NCBI GenBank assembly: GCA_030637845.1
Contig: DAOWFT010000068.1
Coordinates: 1 to 10,065 of the forward strand
Reading direction: 5' to 3'
DNA from: Thalassospiraceae bacterium
GTDB lineage: Bacteria; Pseudomonadota; Alphaproteobacteria; Rhodospirillales; Magnetovibrionaceae
DNA: 10,065 nt
The stretch's first letter is position 1. Every line of letters starts with the position of its first letter. Of this stretch, positions 5,451-10,065 are shown piece after piece. The position numbers and the translations under genes are program-made. The notes under the pieces are model-generated. The model was not told the origin of the DNA. It saw only the letters and a program-made list of their open reading frames with translations, and made no database searches.

Positions 5451-5655
5451 CTCGGGTCCTCCCTTAAATCGTCCACCTCAATTGTTTGCCCAGCCGCCCA
5501 AGGGCCTTGATCCTTAAATCGTGACACAGGCGGACAGGCATGGTCAATAAGCCATACCGGCACATTCCGCGAGCCACTGAAAAACAAGGAATAATTTGTA
5601 ATTTTCCTAAAAGGGATTAGCTTTTTAGGTAGGGCCGTTTGAGGGAGATGTTTTT
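5451..5655. promoter_or_regulatory. Divergent spacer with an 11-bp direct repeat and a 7-bp inverted repeat
   Basis: The sequence CCTTAAATCGT occurs at 5462-5472 and again at 5512-5522, exactly 50 bases apart, about five helical turns, on the side of the small membrane protein gene. The inverted repeat CCTAAAA (5606-5612) / TTTTAGG (5623-5629) has a 10-base loop and lies 26 bases before the dehydrogenase start. Either could be an operator, or the second a leader hairpin. On the minus strand TTGACC near 5542-5547 resembles a -35 box but lacks a good -10 partner. Confidence 0.4.
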
Positions 5656-8600
5656 ATGGCGCGGGCCGTAGAAAAAAAACCAATAGCCAAGCTTGTGGAT
5701 AAAATTGTAAGCGCCAGCCCGCGTGCGGGCGCGGGGCTTGTCGGCGGCGGTGCGGCCGGTAAAGATTATTTACGTCATTATTTTTCCGGCCTTTCAGAAG
5801 ACGACATTAGCGCAAGGTCAGCAAAATATTTATCCGCTTGTGCGTTCCACCATTTGAAATTTGCAAAAACCAGACGCAAAGACGAAATGCTGGTCGGCGT
5901 GTTTAACCCCGACGTCAAAAAAGACGGCTGGAAATCAGAACGCACAATCATTGAAATTGTAGTTGCGGATTCCCCGTTCTTGTTGGATTCAATCACGGCT
6001 GAATTAAACCGTTGCGGGGTCGGCATCCACCTTGCCATTCATCCGGTGGTGCTTGTTAAGCGCTCAAACAAAGGCGCGTTAGAAGAAATTTTTAACAATA
6101 AAGACAAAGACAGCGCGGGTGTTGTTGCCGAATCATTTATTCACATAGAAGTAAATCAACAACCAAAAGAACGCTTGGCCGAAATTAAAAACAACCTGCT
6201 GTCGGTTTTGTCAGAAGTCGGTCTTGCAGTTAACGACTGGATAAAAATTCGTGGCCAACTAGGAACACTTATTGATGAGCTGGAAGCAATAAAAAGCCAA
6301 TTGCCGCAAGCAGCCGCATTAGAAGCAAGAGATTTTCTTAGCTGGCTGCATAATAATCATTTTACCTTGCTTGGTTATCGTGAATATGATTTTTCCGGAA
6401 GCGACGCAGGCGCAAAAGTAAAAATAATCAAAGGTACCGCCCTTGGCATATTAAAAGATCAAAGCCGGGTGGTGTTTAGTGAAATACGCAATTTAGCCAA
6501 ATTGCCGCCCGAGGTTCGTAAATTTATTAAGGGCGGCGACATCCTAACCGTAAATAAAACCGATACACTTTCGCGCGTTCACCGTGCGGTACATATGGAT
6601 TCCGTTGGAATTAAAAAATACGATGCCAACGGCAAGGTAATCGGGCAGCGAATATTTGTCGGCCTGTTCACCGCCGGGGTTTATTCCAATAGTGCGCGTT
6701 CGGTTCCGCTTTTAAAAAATAAAATTAATCGTGTGTTTGATCGTTCCGGGTTACCGCCGCTTTCGCATGACGGCAAGGCGTTGCTGAATATTCTTGAAAC
6801 ATATCCACGCGATGAACTTTTTCAAATATCCGATGAACGTTTACTGGAAATAAGCCTGGGGGTGTTGCGCCTGCAAGACCGACAGAAAGTAGCGTTATTT
6901 ATCAGGCATGATGATTTTCAGCGTTTTGTCAGTTGTCTTGTTTATATTCCGCGCGATAATTATTCAACCGACCTGCGCTTAAGGATGCAGCACGTATTGG
7001 AAAACGCAATCGGCGGCGAGGTCAGGTCCCATTATGCCCAGCTGGGCGAACAGGCATTGGCTCGCCTGCATCTGGTTATTAAAACAACTCCGGGCGAAAT
7101 ACCAACTTATGATGAACGCAAAATAGAAGCAGACCTGCGCGAAGAAGCCCGCACCTGGGGTGATAAAATTATTGATGCCCTAAACCAAAGATTTGGCGAA
7201 GAAGAGGGAACCCGTTTAGGCAATATCTATAGCAACGCATTTGATGCCGGCTATCGTTCACGGTTTTCGCCCCAGACATCAACCGCCGATATTGAAATGT
7301 CCGAGCATGCCTTGCGCACCGGCACCATTGCGCTCAACCTTGAAGACGCCGGGGTGGAAAAAATTGCAGAGGGCGAAGCCGGCGTGCAACTGCGCTTCAA
7401 GGTCTATAACCCGGCAAGACCGGTAACCTTGTCTGGTATATTGCCGATGCTGGAGGACTTTGGCCTCAACGTAATTGAGGAAATACCCCACCGCATACAC
7501 CCCAAGGGCGGCGGTGATTATATATCCATGCATGATTTTGGGCTTGAACCAAAGGGCGAACTTCCCCCGGTCTCATTGGAAACAAGTGAAAAGTTTCATA
7601 ATGCGTTTGAAAAAGTATGGCTCGGCGAGATGGAAAGTGATCGCCTTAATGCGTTGGTGCTTTTTGCCGCGCTTGAATGGCGCGAGATTACAATTTTGCG
7701 GGCGCTGGTTAAATACCTGCGTCAAACCAGAATAAGTTTTTCCGAAGATTACATGGCCGAAACACTGGTCGAAAATTCTCGCATTGCCAAAGGCATTGTC
7801 GATATGTTCAAGGCAAAGTTTGATCTGTCATCCGCTAAAAAGGCATCACCCGATGCGGTACAAAAAGCGGCAACAAAGTGCGAGCGCATCAGAAAAACCA
7901 TAACAAGCATGCTCGACGATGTTGAAAGCGCCGATCAGGACAGAATCCTAAGACGGTTTATCAATCTGGTTGATGCCTCGCTTAGGACAAACTTTTTTCA
8001 AAATGCTGCCGATGGTACGCCAAAAACCTATCTTTCAATAAAGTTTTCTTCACAAGACATCGAAGAATTGCCCTTGCCCCGGCCGCGGTTTGAAATATTT
8101 GTATATTCACCCGATGTTGAAGGCGTTCATTTACGTTTTGGCAGTGTCGCCCGCGGGGGCTTGCGCTGGTCAGACAGGCGCGAAGATTTCCGCACCGAAA
8201 TACTTGGTTTGGTAAAGGCCCAACAGGTAAAGAACGCGGTTATTATTCCGGTGGGGTCCAAAGGTGGGTTTGTTGTAAAACGCCCCCCCAGCGGCGGCCG
8301 AGATGAATTCATGGCCCATGGAATTGAATGTTATAAAGCATTTATTCGCGGGCTTTTGGATTTGACCGATAATTTTGCTGCTTCCGGTCGGGTGATACCA
8401 CCCAAAGGCGTTCTTCGTCATGACGAGGCCGATTCTTATCTGGTGGTTGCCGCTGATAAGGGAACCGCAACATTTTCTGATATCGCTAATTCGGTTTCGC
8501 TTGAATATGGTTTTTGGTTGGGTGATGCGTTTGCCTCCGGTGGCTCGGTTGGTTATGACCATAAAAAAATGGGCATAACCGCGCGTGGCGGGTGGGAATC

Positions 8601-10065
8601 GGTAAAGCGTCATTTCCGTGAAATGGGCATCGATACCCAGACAGAAGATTTTACCGTTACCGGTGTCGGTGATATGTCGGGCGATGTTTTTGGCAACGGC
8701 ATGCTGCTGTCAAAACATATAAAACTTGTCGGTGCGTTTAATCATATGCACATATTTGTTGACCCCAACCCCGACAGCAAAACAACTTTTGCCGAGCGCA
8801 AGCGGTTGTTTAATTTGCCGCGTTCGAGTTGGAATGATTTTAACGCCAAGCTAATTTCCAAAGGCGGTGGCGTGTTTGATCGCAAATCAAAATGGATTGC
8901 GCTCAGCCATGAAATGAAAAAATTGTTCGACACCACGGCTGACCGCGCAACCCCGGCAGAGCTTATGCGTATGATACTCGCGCATGGCGCCGACCTTTTA
9001 TGGTTTGGCGGTATTGGCACCTATATAAAGAGCGCCCACGAAGGAAACGTCGATGCCGGTGACCGTGTAAATGATGCGATTCGCATTGATGGTCGCGAAG
9101 TCCGTGCCCGGGTAATTGGCGAGGGGGCAAACCTTGGCCTGACCCAGCTGGGACGCATAGAATGTGGGCTGGCGGGCGTGCGCCTTAATACAGACTCGGT
9201 CGATAATTCAGCCGGGGTGGATTGTTCCGATCACGAAGTGAATATAAAAATCCTGCTAGATCAGCTGGTTAGAAACAAAAAACTAACCGCACCCGGTCGC
9301 AACGGCCTGCTTGCCAGAATGACCGACGAGGTCGGCAATCTTGTTCTACGGAATAATTATCTACAGACTCAGGCCATATCGGTTATTCAGGCCCGTGGGG
9401 TAAACCTGGTCGATCACCAGATACGCCTGATGCGCGGCCTCGAAAAAAGCGGACGCCTTAATCGTGATGTTGAGTTCCTGCCCGATGATGAAACATTGTC
9501 GGAACGGGCCGTGGCCGGACACGGCCTTAGTCGCCCGGAAATATCGGTGCTGCTGTCATATTCAAAAATATGGCTTTATGACGAAATACTGGCGAGCAAG
9601 CTGCCCGATAGTAAATATCTCGAAACCGACCTTGCCTGTTATTTCCCCGGGCCGCTTCGGACTAAATACATGAACGCCATTCGCAGCCACCGTTTGCGTC
9701 GCGAAATTGTTGCCACCTGCGTTACCAATTCCATGATTAACCGGGTCGGCGGGACGTTCGTAACCCAGCTACAGGAAAAAACCGGGATGCAGCCGTTTGA
9801 AATTGCGTCTGCCTATATTATTGTTCGCGAAATTTTTTCGGTGCGCGAACTATGGAATAAAATTGAAGCACTAGATAACAAAGTCTCGGCCCATGTTCAG
9901 ATTTCCATGATGTTAGATATAAACGCCTTGCTTGATCGCTCAACCGCGTGGGCGTTGCGCAATCTTGATATTGCTTCCATCGGTGCGCAGGTTTCTACCC
10001 TTGCCGATGATATGAAGGCGCTGGCACAGGGTCTTGAAAAACCAATCCCCACTTTCTATCGCGAT
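5656..10065 (+). CDS. NAD-dependent glutamate dehydrogenase, large (GDH-180 class), C-terminus beyond window
   Basis: Catabolic enzyme converting glutamate and NAD+ to 2-oxoglutarate, ammonium and NADH in the cytoplasm. The frame is open for 1470 codons to the window edge; family members run to about 1600 residues, so roughly a tenth is missing. The N-terminal regulatory region includes an ACT-like stretch, EIVVADSPFLLDSITAELN (about 100-118), and FLSWLHNNHFTLLGYREYDF (226-245). The catalytic core shows VARGGLRWSDRREDFRTE (831-848), GSKGGF with the substrate lysine at 869, ADKGTATFSD (933-942), GYDHKKMGITARG (966-978), the nucleotide-binding GVGDMSGDVFGNGM (1003-1016), GEGANLGLTQLGRIE (1155-1169) and DNSAGVDCSDHEVNIKILL (from 1183). 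A helical C-terminal domain follows. The ATG at 5656 has GGAG eight bases upstream; an ATG at 5648 meets a stop within eight codons. All catalytic motifs look intact. Confidence 0.97.
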   Translation, partial: MARAVEKKPIAKLVDKIVSASPRAGAGLVGGGAAGKDYLRHYFSGLSEDDISARSAKYLSACAFHHLKFAKTRRKDEMLVGVFNPDVKKDGWKSERTIIEIVVADSPFLLDSITAELNRCGVGIHLAIHPVVLVKRSNKGALEEIFNNKDKDSAGVVAESFIHIEVNQQPKERLAEIKNNLLSVLSEVGLAVNDWIKIRGQLGTLIDELEAIKSQLPQAAALEARDFLSWLHNNHFTLLGYREYDFSGSDAGAKVKIIKGTALGILKDQSRVVFSEIRNLAKLPPEVRKFIKGGDILTVNKTDTLSRVHRAVHMDSVGIKKYDANGKVIGQRIFVGLFTAGVYSNSARSVPLLKNKINRVFDRSGLPPLSHDGKALLNILETYPRDELFQISDERLLEISLGVLRLQDRQKVALFIRHDDFQRFVSCLVYIPRDNYSTDLRLRMQHVLENAIGGEVRSHYAQLGEQALARLHLVIKTTPGEIPTYDERKIEADLREEARTWGDKIIDALNQRFGEEEGTRLGNIYSNAFDAGYRSRFSPQTSTADIEMSEHALRTGTIALNLEDAGVEKIAEGEAGVQLRFKVYNPARPVTLSGILPMLEDFGLNVIEEIPHRIHPKGGGDYISMHDFGLEPKGELPPVSLETSEKFHNAFEKVWLGEMESDRLNALVLFAALEWREITILRALVKYLRQTRISFSEDYMAETLVENSRIAKGIVDMFKAKFDLSSAKKASPDAVQKAATKCERIRKTITSMLDDVESADQDRILRRFINLVDASLRTNFFQNAADGTPKTYLSIKFSSQDIEELPLPRPRFEIFVYSPDVEGVHLRFGSVARGGLRWSDRREDFRTEILGLVKAQQVKNAVIIPVGSKGGFVVKRPPSGGRDEFMAHGIECYKAFIRGLLDLTDNFAASGRVIPPKGVLRHDEADSYLVVAADKGTATFSDIANSVSLEYGFWLGDAFASGGSVGYDHKKMGITARGGWESVKRHFREMGIDTQTEDFTVTGVGDMSGDVFGNGMLLSKHIKLVGAFNHMHIFVDPNPDSKTTFAERKRLFNLPRSSWNDFNAKLISKGGGVFDRKSKWIALSHEMKKLFDTTADRATPAELMRMILAHGADLLWFGGIGTYIKSAHEGNVDAGDRVNDAIRIDGREVRARVIGEGANLGLTQLGRIECGLAGVRLNTDSVDNSAGVDCSDHEVNIKILLDQLVRNKKLTAPGRNGLLARMTDEVGNLVLRNNYLQTQAISVIQARGVNLVDHQIRLMRGLEKSGRLNRDVEFLPDDETLSERAVAGHGLSRPEISVLLSYSKIWLYDEILASKLPDSKYLETDLACYFPGPLRTKYMNAIRSHRLRREIVATCVTNSMINRVGGTFVTQLQEKTGMQPFEIASAYIIVREIFSVRELWNKIEALDNKVSAHVQISMMLDINALLDRSTAWALRNLDIASIGAQVSTLADDMKALAQGLEKPIPTFYRD

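Noticed and set aside
5778..9673. Several open frames of 61-147 codons on either strand inside the dehydrogenase gene
   Set aside because: All are shadows of the continuous 1470-codon frame, whose conserved motifs run through every part they cover.
1..10065. CRISPR array, insertion sequence, toxin-antitoxin or phage defence system
   Set aside because: No regularly spaced repeats, transposase motifs, paired small toxin/antitoxin frames or defence-type domains are visible in any frame.

Overview
The window looks like a chromosomal segment of an alphaproteobacterium, most likely of Rhodospirillales type. The reasons are the glnK-amtB pair next to a UbiH/COQ6-type hydroxylase, a very large (GDH-180 class) NAD-dependent glutamate dehydrogenase, and a four-gene run encoding a CnoX/YbbN-like protein, a Lon-substrate-binding-domain protein, a Trm112/YcaR-like protein and a DUF971 protein. 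Coding regions are moderately GC-rich and spacers are AT-rich. I see no phage, transposon, CRISPR or other mobile genes. This is mostly core-genome housekeeping DNA.

Layout. Minus strand 1-767: glnK followed 31 bases later by amtB, which is cut by the window's left edge. The upstream spacer (768-1127) carries a textbook-like nitrogen promoter: a sigma-54 -24/-12 element, a perfect-consensus IHF site about 60 bases upstream of the predicted start, and a weak NtrC-like dyad near -120. Plus strand 1128-2366: a UbiH-family flavin monooxygenase, reading away from glnK. Its stop codon begins a three-copy 14-bp tandem repeat that fills the space to the convergent operon. Minus strand 4737-2412: cnoX-like gene, LON-domain gene, YcaR-like gene and DUF971 gene, in transcription order. 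Plus strand 4947-5021: tRNA-Gly(GCC) with its own promoter and an intrinsic terminator. Minus strand 5450-5157: a 97-residue single-span membrane protein of unknown function. Plus strand 5656 to the right edge: 1470 codons of NAD-dependent glutamate dehydrogenase, whose C-terminus lies outside.

How the parts fit. The window is bracketed by nitrogen metabolism: ammonium uptake and its PII regulator on the left, and glutamate breakdown to 2-oxoglutarate and ammonium on the right. The middle holds a quinone-biosynthesis gene and a probable proteostasis operon. The least ordinary signals are four. The CnoX-like protein has no cysteines, with SxxS where CxxC is expected. The upstream region of that operon can fold into mutually exclusive helices. 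The nitrogen promoter is well organised. The spacer between the small membrane protein and the dehydrogenase carries an 11-bp direct repeat and a 7-bp inverted repeat. I found nothing that clearly amounts to an undescribed multi-gene system.
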